From UMGS1124 sp964417835 (lineage in GTDB: Bacteria > Bacillota_I > Bacilli_A > RF39 > UBA660): DNA of 61,141 bases. Shown in pieces: positions 55,096-61,141 of this stretch; the stretch's first letter is position 1, and each line of letters opens with the position of its first letter. The stretch is taken from contig CAYQJD010000002.1 of NCBI GenBank assembly GCA_964417835.1, positions 1 through 61,141 on the forward strand, given 5' to 3'. Both the position numbers and the translations under genes were made by a program. The notes under the pieces were generated by a model. It made no database searches, had not been told where the DNA came from, and was given only the letters and a program-made list of their open reading frames with translations.

Positions 55096-55448
55096 GGGGT
55101 CGTAATGGTTTCGACAAAATATATTTGTATTTAATTGCAAGTGGTCATCAAACCTAAATGGTAACAGTTTAAATTAACTGACAAAACATTTAATAATAAC
55201 GCTCTTGCATTTGCCTAATTTGGTAATAGAGCACTTTAATGAATTTTGCTTATAGGATTTGTTAAAGTTTATTTATATAAGATATAACAATTATTTAGTT
55301 TAGGATAATTGTAGAATTTTTTATAAACTATATTAATAAATAGATGTTAGACTCTTTTTTATTAATGAATTATAATGTCTAACTAAACTTGTAGATGTTA
55401 AATAATAAAGTATTTTGGACAGCAGTTCAATTCTGCTCGGCTCCACCA
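55096..55448 (+). ncRNA. ssrA: Transfer-messenger RNA (tmRNA)
   Basis: This RNA of about 353 nt rescues stalled ribosomes. The 5' GGGGTCGTAATGGTTTCGAC pairs with CGGCTCC before the 3' CCA, keeping the G-U pair at position 3 that alanyl-tRNA synthetase needs. The T-arm is CAGTTCAATTCTG. The tag reading frame begins after TTAACT and encodes DKTFNNNALAFA, then TAA. CCA is encoded. A mobile element begins immediately at this end. Confidence 0.95.
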
Positions 55449-55472
55449 TATAGATAGGAAACTCGAACTTTT
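55444..55472 (+). repeat. Direct repeat copy 1 (left attachment-type site at ssrA 3' end)
   Basis: These 29 bases, beginning with the tmRNA CACCA and continuing GATAGGAAACTCGAACTTTT, match 61040-61068 at 27 of 29 positions. Such a duplication at an RNA gene 3' end is the usual mark of integrase-mediated insertion. ACTCG and CGAGT pair just after the core. Confidence 0.7.
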
Positions 55473-55485
55473 CGAGTAGCAATAC

Positions 55486-55513
55486 AAAACGCACTTGATA
55501 AAAGCGCGTTTTT
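55486..55513 (+). terminator. Intrinsic terminator of ssrA
   Basis: AAAACGC and GCGTTTT pair around a 13-base loop, with T following. It lies 38 bases past the tmRNA 3' end. Confidence 0.75.
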
Positions 55514-55557
55514 ATGATATTATGTATTTGTCAAGGAAACTTGCATAAAATAAAAAA

Positions 55558-55637
55558 GGAACATTCAATATTGCAGTGTTGAGTGTTGCCAATATATTTG
55601 GGTTCACCTAATTTATACTGAGTTAGGTGATTTTCTT
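55558..55637 (+). ncRNA. Candidate antisense RNA to the toxin 3' region
   Basis: On the plus strand a TAAAAT -10 (55546-55551) precedes a stretch starting GGAACATT. It ends in a TCACCTAA/TTAGGTGA terminator (55604-55630) followed by T. It would overlap the 3' untranslated region of the toxin-like gene on the other strand, as antitoxin RNAs do in TxpA/RatA-type pairs. The -35 is poor. Confidence 0.35.
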
Positions 55638-55721
55638 TTATATTAATACTATAAATAGTAAAAGTACTAATAGGAAGATAAGAATTACTAGAGAGAAGAT
55701 TAAAAAATCTTTCTTGTTCAT
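55638..55721 (-). CDS. Type I toxin-like hydrophobic peptide
   Basis: A 27-codon frame encodes MNKKDFLIFSLVILIFLL followed by more Leu, Val and Ile: a charged N-terminus and one membrane helix. A very strong ribosome site (GGGAGGCGAT) lies five bases before the ATG. Upstream are TTGAAT, a 17-bp spacer and TATAAT. This is the layout of Fst/TxpA/holin-like type I toxins. No close family member is recognised, so the role is inferred. It lies in the mobile element directly after ssrA. Confidence 0.5.
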   Translation of the reverse strand: MNKKDFLIFSLVILIFLLVLLLFIVLI

Positions 55722-55782
55722 TATATCGCCTCCCTTCTTTAGAAGTTTGGCAATCACCCAACTATCAAATGTTCCTAAACAA

Positions 55783-55811
55783 ATTATAGCAAACATTTGT
55801 TTTTAATTCAA
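55783..55811 (-). promoter_or_regulatory. Promoter of the toxin-like peptide
   Basis: On the minus strand TTGAAT (55806-55811), exactly 17 bp and a perfect TATAAT (55783-55788). It leaves a leader of about 55 bases before the ATG. Confidence 0.6.
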
Positions 55812-55852
55812 TGAGTTTATACTAAATTTTGCCAATTTAATAAACACACTTG

Positions 55853-56128
55853 CATATTGGTATAGCCAATATGTCATAACTCTACAATTTGTAGAGAAAA
55901 TATTATGAGAAATAATTCTAAATTTTAAAAAAGTACTAAGCAATGTGATACTTATTATCAACCACTCCATAGGAAGTTTTTAAAAGAAAATATAAATGAA
56001 TGACTTAGAATTGGCATAAGAGGTAATAAAAAAATCTTAAATTATAAAAATTGGTATGATAATATGTATTGTGATGAATATGAAGTTGAAATAGATAATG
56101 ATAAAAATTTAGATAAAATATTTTAAAT
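55853..56128 (+). pseudogene. Non-coding dyads and a degenerate reading-frame remnant
   Basis: The 455 bp from the toxin promoter to the next gene hold two clean dyads (CATATTGG/CCAATATG and CTCTACA/TGTAGAG, about 55853-55897). After them comes a broken frame from about 55930 to 56128. Read through one TGA it gives CDTYYQPLHRKFLKENINE, then LRIGIRGNKKILNYKNWYDN and a TAA stop. The TGA stands where Trp would fit. I do not recognise the protein. Confidence 0.3.
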
Positions 56129-56218
56129 TTTGGGATTAGAAAAGATTGCCAAAGTGAACAACAATTATTGACTTAAACCATTGAGTAATATAAAATATTT
56201 ACCAAGAGGCGGTTAATT

Positions 56219-56596
56219 ATGAAAGATATTAATGAAATGAGTTATCAAGAGCTACTAGATTTGGAAAAAATGATAGAGATAGCTAAGAATGAATTTTATG
56301 ATGTAAAGGAGTTGGGCGTTGCAAAGGGACATCTTTGTACACTAACTGATACACTAAATTCTGTTCCACTAAATTCTGCTTTAACTTCGAGTAGTCGAAA
56401 ACGAGTATGTTATAATGATATTTTTTCTGGTGAATTTGTAGGCATTTATTATGAGTTGAATACATTACCTAGTTTAAATGAAGTATTAGATGAGAATATT
56501 ATTCCTTATAAAGAACATATGTGTTTGACTGAAATAGAGGAAGTTTGGACCCAATATAAAAAACAACCAAAACTTATAAAAAAAATAGGTCAATAA
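56219..56596 (+). CDS. Hypothetical protein of the mobile element
   Basis: This 125-residue protein is not recognised. It is mixed acidic and basic, opening with DINEMSYQELLDLEKMIEIA (helical) and having a mid-region SALTSSSRKRVCYND. AGAGGCGG lies eight bases before the ATG. Its end abuts the broken end of the IS21 fragment, so its C-terminus could be altered by that insertion. No membrane segment or signal is visible. Confidence 0.45.
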   Translation: MKDINEMSYQELLDLEKMIEIAKNEFYDVKELGVAKGHLCTLTDTLNSVPLNSALTSSSRKRVCYNDIFSGEFVGIYYELNTLPSLNEVLDENIIPYKEHMCLTEIEEVWTQYKKQPKLIKKIGQ

Positions 56597-56616
56597 TCTT
56601 TATTCAATTATGAATT

Positions 56617-56973
56617 TTAAGTGGCTATAAACATTTTGTTAATATATTTTTTAATTGGTTTGATTTTTTCTTTTATTACATATTTATAAAAGTTTGAATA
56701 ATTTCCAATATTATTATCTTGCTCTTTAAAATATTCATAAGTACCTTTTATTGTTGAATCAGGCAATAATAATTTATCTTTTATATCATTTTTATATTTA
56801 TCTAATCGTGATTCTTTATCACGATTTTTAGGTTTACCTTCATAACTATTATTATATTTTTTCACTGTTCTATAATCACATTCATGTATCCTAGCTAATT
56901 CTGCATAATTTGGTTTTATTCCTTGTGTTTTCATTATTAATAACTCCTGTTTTAATTTATTTAATCCTTTCAT
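56617..56973 (-). pseudogene. istA: Truncated IS21-family transposase IstA
   Basis: Only 118 residues of an IstA-like transposase remain, against the usual 400-500. The N-terminal helix-turn-helix is visible (NYAELARIHECDYRTVKKY), followed by DKYKNDIKDKLLLPDSTIKG and a part resembling the second HTH linker. The DDE domain and istB are missing. GGAGGT precedes the ATG. An IS-end-like dyad lies upstream. Confidence 0.7.
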
Positions 56974-57010
56974 TGTTATACCTCCATATTATGTATAAAA
57001 GTATAGCAAA

Positions 57011-57061
57011 AGAATGTAGGAAAACCTGCATTTTTATATTACATTTTTCCTACATTCTTAT
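57011..57061. repeat. IS21-type terminal region, inverted repeats
   Basis: AAGAATGTAGGAAAA and TTTTTCCTACATTCTT face each other across about 20 bp, just upstream of the istA fragment. Read from the right it begins TGTAGGAAAA, as an IS left end would. The partner end is not found. Confidence 0.5.
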
Positions 57062-57226
57062 ATTATCATTAACATAATGTTACCGAAGAAGATTTTTAAA
57101 ATGCATGGCACGTTTCAGAATACGTAAGAAAATGAAAGTGGCAATAGCAATTTAAAAATTAATACTTTATGTAGTTTTAACTATTTACGAAGTTTATAGT
57201 TATTACTAAATAAAGTAAAACGGATT

Positions 57227-57328
57227 CTAAGGTGTTAAATCTTAGCCCACTGGATATTTTGTATGCTCGGCGTACAAAATTCCTAGGGGGTTAGAAATTT
57301 TGGATGACCAAAATGCCCACTAAAGTGG
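57227..57328 (+). other. oriT: Candidate origin of transfer (oriT) upstream of the relaxase
   Basis: Four dyads crowd the 130 bp before the relaxase gene: CTAAG/CTTAG (57227-57245), ATTTTGTA/TACAAAAT (57256-57280), ATTTTGG/CCAAAAT (57297-57314) and CCACT/AGTGG (57317-57328). MobV relaxases usually act on a structured oriT directly upstream of their gene. The rest of the gap from 56974 (IS end, then AT-rich DNA) has no other gene. Confidence 0.5.
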
Positions 57329-57353
57329 TCACTTCTAGAAAGGAGGAAAACTT

Positions 57354-58700
57354 ATGTCAGAACTTGCATATTCATTATATTTGGGTAGTGATAAGAATAA
57401 GAAAAATATATTAAGAAAAAATGGTAAAAACAATTTAAGTGGAACAACTTCTTTACCAAATAACGCTATTCAAAATGTAAGACAATTATCAAAAGTAGAT
57501 AAGCACAATTATAGAAAATATGATAACGAGCAAGACCTAATAGAAATAATTAGAGGTACTTCTTCCCCACTTGATGATGTAAAAGAACTTTATTTAAGTG
57601 AATTTGAAGAAGCAAGATTAGAATATAATTCTAAACAATCTAGACCAAGTCGTATGATAGATAATTATTTTGAAAATGTTTCTAATAACGAGAAAAAGGA
57701 TCTTGCTTGTGAAATAATTCTCGAACTTGGAGATAAAGAATATTGGGATACTAAAGATGACAGTTTTAAAAAGAAAATGTCAGAAGTATATAAAAAACAA
57801 GTTGATGATTTAGAAATGCTTGTCCCTAACTTTAAAGTAGCTTCAGCTATAATTCATTATGATGAAACTAGTCCACATATTCATATTGTTGGTGTTCCAA
57901 TTAAATGCAAAAATAAAAATGGTATGGAAAAACAAGTTGGTAAATCAGATGTATTTACTAAAGAATCATTAATTAGATTACAAGATAAAATGAGAACTTT
58001 ATGTATTGAAGAGTTTAATCAAGTATATAGTTTAGATTCAACTTTAAAGCAAAAACAAAAAGGTAGAAATAGAGATATCCATGTATCTGATATGGATAAC
58101 TATATTGAAATGAAAAAGCAAATTGAAAAGAATACTGAAAATTTAAAACAAGCAAATAAAAAATCTAATGAATTAAAAAGTAACTCAAAAGATATAAAAA
58201 ATAAAATCGATAAATTAAAAATATCTAAATTAAATAAGGATAATTATATTTTATCAAAAGAGGATAAGGATTCTTTTATCGACTTTATCGAACAAGTAGA
58301 TAATACAAGTAAAGAATATGATAAAATACAAACTCTATCGAATACACTAGTTAATTTTCACGAACAATTAAACGATAAGAACAATAAGATAAAAACTCTT
58401 ACTGAAAATAATGAAACACTTAATTTAAGAGTTAAGACTTTAAATAATACTATCAAAGATAAAGATGATGAAATATCCTTTTTAAAATCTAAAATAAATG
58501 ATTTAAAAAATACATTAGAATATTGGAAAGATAAATTTAGTAAGTTAATATCATTTTTACACAGTAAACTTCATAGTTGATATGATAAGGATGAGAAATA
58601 TATTGATGTTGTAAATGATATGTATGATGACAATGTTTTAGATAATGATGACATTGAAGATTTAGATTTAAACAAAGCAAAAGATGATTTTGAAAGATAA
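57354..58700 (+). pseudogene. MobV/Pre relaxase with a premature TGA near the C-terminus
   Basis: The first 408 codons encode a MOBV relaxase with an intact HYDETSPHIH metal motif near residue 168 and a long C-terminal coiled coil. At 58578-58580 a TGA ends it, but the same frame continues 39 codons (YDKDEKYIDVVNDMYDDNVL, then an acidic tail) to TAA at 58698. A TGG to TGA change at KLHSW explains this. The catalytic domain is complete, so the shorter protein may still work. AAGGAGG precedes the ATG. Confidence 0.7.
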
Positions 58701-58713
58701 TATGTAAAATTTG

Positions 58714-58741
58714 TTTCAAATAGCAAAAAGTATGTTATAAT
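58714..58741 (+). promoter_or_regulatory. Promoter of the 269-residue gene
   Basis: A perfect TATAAT with an extended TG (58733-58741) lies 16 bp after TTTCAA (58714-58719). The gene starts 31 bp later with GGGAG. Confidence 0.6.
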
Positions 58742-58771
58742 AAATAACTAAACGAAGGGAGTTTTGAAATT

Positions 58772-59581
58772 ATGAAAATATTTAATGTTGAAAATGGAAC
58801 AAAAAAAGTTTATGTTCAAATGAATGATATAATGATGCTAACTCACTCTGATATATCAATACCAGCTTCAATATTTGAAAAAGTTTTTACTGATATTGTT
58901 ATTGTTAATGATAGTAATAGAATGGACTTTGTTGAATTTACACAACCAAATGAAGTCAAATTTTTTGAAACTTTAGATTGGATTGTTGATTACAAGCAAA
59001 TTAGATATTTATGTGAAGAAGAAATTAAGGAAAAGGGACAAGAAATTGCAAATGAAATGAATGAAATTGCCAATAGATTTAATTCTATGACAGATGATGA
59101 AAAAAGAGATAATCAATCATTAATACAAAGACATGAATTATTAGATTATAAAATGAAATATCTTGCTGAAATATTATGGGTTAAACAAGGTCATGAACAA
59201 ATGCCGTTCCCAATTGTACCTGATTCAGATGGATTTTCATTTGTAGGCGACGATGATTGTGAATATGAAATTAGAGCAAGTCTTGATCCTAATAAAACTT
59301 TACTTTTTAGAAAAGACGGAAAGAAACTATCAAATGATGATAGAATACCACAAGGATTTCTTCAAATGGGTATGTCAATTGCAATAATGGAAAGAAATGA
59401 AAAGAATGCATTTGCTGGAGACTATGAAATGAGCAATTCTCTTACTGAAGATAGTCAATATTTTGTTACAGAATTTAAAGTTAAAAGTTATGATAATAGT
59501 CATGAAGAGCAAGAAGAAGTAAAAGAAGAAAAAGGAATAAAAAGATTAGTAAAAAGAATTTTTAATAAAAATAGAAAGTAA
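58772..59581 (+). CDS. Uncharacterised protein of the mobile element
   Basis: I do not recognise this 269-residue protein. It is acidic overall with a helical middle (EEEIKEKGQEIANEMNEIA), a beta-rich part around PFPIVPDSDGFSFVGDDDCE, and a highly charged tail ending KRLVKRIFNKNRK. There is no signal peptide, membrane helix or obvious catalytic motif. It has its own promoter and GGGAG ribosome site. It lies between the relaxase and the OLD-like ATPase, so mobilization, regulation or defence roles are all possible. Confidence 0.6.
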   Translation: MKIFNVENGTKKVYVQMNDIMMLTHSDISIPASIFEKVFTDIVIVNDSNRMDFVEFTQPNEVKFFETLDWIVDYKQIRYLCEEEIKEKGQEIANEMNEIANRFNSMTDDEKRDNQSLIQRHELLDYKMKYLAEILWVKQGHEQMPFPIVPDSDGFSFVGDDDCEYEIRASLDPNKTLLFRKDGKKLSNDDRIPQGFLQMGMSIAIMERNEKNAFAGDYEMSNSLTEDSQYFVTEFKVKSYDNSHEEQEEVKEEKGIKRLVKRIFNKNRK

Positions 59582-59656
59582 AAAAATAAGGGCTAGTAGA
59601 GACTTATTAATATGATAAGGAACACTATGCTCTTTTTTAGTAGTTAGGAGTAAATT

Positions 59657-60835
59657 ATGTTAAAAATATTTATAGGGTCAAATGGTTATGGAAAAACTTA
59701 TGAATTAGAAAAAATTAAAAAGTCATTATTTGATGAAGATAATAATAGAAAAGATGTTATTATGTTAGGATCAGAATTAGTTTTTGCTGATGAAATGAAA
59801 GATACAGTTAATAATTCCTTTTTAGTGGATTACATCATAAGCGAGTTATTAGTTGATGATGAACTAACAAGTATATAAAAACAATTTGAAAATAAACTAG
59901 ATACTCTTATTAAAGATAATTCAGATATGTACAACGAATTAATGGATGAAACATTAAATTTAAATTCTCATATAAGAACAAAAGATGTCATTGCTCCGCA
60001 AAAAACTAGAGAATACAAAAAGCTAGTAAAAATAAATGCTGATGATTTAAAAGGAAGTATGGGAAGTGGTCAAAAATTACATTTTTTACTTAGGCTAATT
60101 GAAAAAAGTAATAAACAATATATACTTTTAGATGAACCTGAAAATCATTCTCACCCATCTATGCTAAATATAACAGCAAATTTAATAAATAAATTAAGTG
60201 AAACTAAAGATGTATATATAGCAACTCATTCACCTGAATTATTAAATATGTTAAACATTGATTTTGATAATTTATATATTTTTAATGATCCTGAATACAA
60301 AGGACCTAAAACAATAGATTTCAAAAAAGCAGCAAACTCCTTACCTAGTACGATTAATATAGAAAATCTATATTCAAATTCAAAAACATATTATAATGAA
60401 GTGAAACTAAAAACTAATATATTAGAGATTCATAAAAAAGAATTTATGAATGCACTTTTTTCAACTAAAGTATATATGGTTGAAGGTATAAATGATCAAT
60501 TATTTTTAAAGAAAGTATTAAATAAAGCTGGAAAACAATTTGAACAATATAGTATATTTCCTTGCTATGGTAAGCCACACTATTTTCCTTTTGTTGAGAT
60601 ATTTAAAGATTTAGGAATAAATGTAGTTTTACTTTTTGACGAAGATAAAATAAGCAACGAAACTAATAATAAAATTAATACCGAATTACAAAAAAATAAA
60701 CATTATATGTTTACTGAAAATTTAGAAAAAGAACTTGGCTATAATATTACAGATAAAGGAAATTTACCAAAATTTTTAGATTATTTAACAAACTATACTG
60801 ACTATGAGAAATATTTCAGAATTGTAGAGGATTAG
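59657..60835 (+). pseudogene. OLD-like ATPase with TOPRIM region, interrupted by one stop codon
   Basis: A single frame of 393 codons is interrupted by TAA at 59876-59878. Before it is Walker A (GSNGYGKTYELEKI). After it come the ABC-type signature GSMGSGQKLHF, Walker B YILLDEPENHSHP, the H-loop IATHSPELL, and a TOPRIM-like VYMVEGINDQLFLKKVL with LLFDEDK. OLD-family proteins are nucleases tied to phage defence. A restart at the ATG at 59927 would lack the Walker A. It is compact compared with typical OLD proteins (about 550-600 aa). Confidence 0.7.
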
Positions 60836-61039
60836 AAAATTTCTTCAAAGTTATTGCGTTTTATCGATAAATAGTGTATATTATTTATTGAGATGTGCTT
60901 AGGAAACTTTTGAAGCCTTAGGTCTTTTTCATTTTTATAAAAATAATTTATCAAAATTAGTAAAAGTCATGGTATAATGGTTATAGAATTAAATTGTTTA
61001 TTTATTTGTTGTGATGGTTTCGGACTATCTTAACTATCG

Positions 61040-61068
61040 CACCAGATTGATAGGAAACTCGAACTTTT
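61040..61068 (+). repeat. Direct repeat copy 2 (right attachment-type site)
   Basis: CACCAGATT followed by GATAGGAAACTCGAACTTTT repeats 55444-55472 with two mismatches. CTCGAA and TTCGAG can pair here, as a similar hairpin does in copy 1. Confidence 0.7.
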
Positions 61069-61089
61069 TATTCGAGAGTAATAAATATT

Positions 61090-61117
61090 AACTAGAAGTA
61101 CCGTCTAGTTTTTTTGT
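61090..61117 (+). terminator. Intrinsic terminator after repeat copy 2
   Basis: AACTAGA and TCTAGTT form a 7-bp stem followed by a T-run. It occupies the place the ssrA terminator has after copy 1. Confidence 0.7.
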
Positions 61118-61141
61118 TATTTGAGAATGGAAGTGATGAGT

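Larger units (their letters stand above)
55558..55775. repeat. Imperfect inverted repeat around the toxin-like gene
   Basis: GGAACATT to GTTGCCAA (55558-55592) is mirrored by TTGGCAA to AATGTTCC (55747-55775). Both predicted convergent RNAs would therefore begin with GGAACATT. The unit is about 218 bp. Confidence 0.5.
55449..61068. mobile_element. Decaying mobilizable element next to ssrA
   Basis: The segment between the two direct repeats carries a toxin-like peptide, a degenerate reading frame, a hypothetical gene, an IS21 remnant, an oriT-like region, a MobV relaxase, an unknown gene and an OLD-like ATPase. No integrase is inside it. The relaxase and the ATPase each have one nonsense codon. 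It is either an old element that lost its integrase or the first unit of a longer tandem array continuing beyond the window. Confidence 0.65.
60836..61141 (+). other. Right end of the element: small transcription unit and attachment repeat
   Basis: These 306 bp have no gene. An extended -10 promoter (TGGTATAAT near 60972) could drive a transcript of about 135 nt ending at the terminator at 61090-61117. The transcript would contain ATGGTTTCGGAC, like the tmRNA 5' end, and then the second direct repeat. What lies beyond the window decides whether this is the chromosome or a second element. Confidence 0.4.

Noticed and set aside
55531..55761. 76-codon minus-strand frame covering the toxin region
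   Set aside because: It lacks a ribosome site, and the 27-codon frame inside it has a strong one and its own promoter.
55449..61068. UGA reassigned to Trp in the mobile element
   Set aside because: Element genes use TGG for Trp elsewhere, chromosomal genes end in TGA, and a second gene is broken by TAA.
1..61141. tRNA or rRNA genes
   Set aside because: I looked for GTTCRA-type T-arms with CCA-side pairing and found only the tmRNA; no rRNA-like stretches are present.

Overview
The window is about 61 kb of very AT-rich DNA, by eye near 25% GC, from a low-GC Gram-positive bacterium. It is centred on the chromosomal replication origin. Genes left of about 28 kb are almost all on the minus strand and genes to the right are on the plus strand, so transcription runs away from oriC (27.9-28.3 kb). 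Gene order follows the Bacillus origin region closely. UGA is used as a stop (for example gyrA) and Trp is TGG, so the code is standard and this is not a Mycoplasma. Sporulation genes are plentiful: spoIIR, spoIID, a spoIIQ-like gene, bofA, spoVT, yabG, spoVG, yabP and a very short yabQ. Together with pyruvate:ferredoxin oxidoreductase they suggest an anaerobic, probably endospore-forming member of an uncultured, genome-reduced Bacilli lineage, perhaps a gut organism. That placement is inference.

Layout. 1-3.7 kb: end of an integrated mobilizable element (MobV-type relaxase, tyrosine integrase, DUF3644/HEPN gene). 3.7-6.04 kb: recG between two predicted small RNAs of the same architecture. 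6-27.9 kb (minus): nifJ; an mbl-position remnant with spoIIQ, spoIID, ywzB and rpiB; an ATP-grasp gene; rpmE, murA, mntP, spoIIR, prmC, prfA, rpoE and a DUF1934-like gene; a plus-strand class A PBP; then noc, rsmG, mnmG, mnmE, jag, yidC, rnpA and rpmH. 28-37 kb: oriC, dnaA, dnaN, a comK homologue, recF, gyrB, gyrA and two parS sites. 37-55.4 kb: SRP RNA, tadA, dnaX, ebfC, recR, bofA, holB, ricT, trmN6, pth, mfd, spoVT, tatD, a 3D-domain gene, ksgA, a three-gene sugar/cell-surface insertion, yabG, spoVG, yabP, yabQ, divIC and tmRNA. 55.4-61.1 kb: a decaying mobilizable element next to the tmRNA 3' end, with a type I toxin-like peptide, an IS21 remnant, an oriT-like region, a nonsense-interrupted MobV relaxase, an unknown gene and a nonsense-interrupted OLD-like ATPase. 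It is flanked by a 27/29-bp direct repeat.

How the parts fit. The core is replication, its coordination with segregation and division, translation and tRNA modification, and sporulation. The ParB-family protein carries all four residues associated with Noc specificity. The window holds two perfect 14-bp Noc sites (upstream of mnmE and inside dnaX), while two parS sites lie behind gyrA. ComK encoded between dnaN and recF would tie competence control to the origin region. The two origin-proximal small RNAs have near-consensus promoters, C-rich single-stranded linkers and intrinsic terminators, and they look like post-transcriptional regulators. Both window ends are mobile DNA sitting beside the 3' end of an RNA gene.
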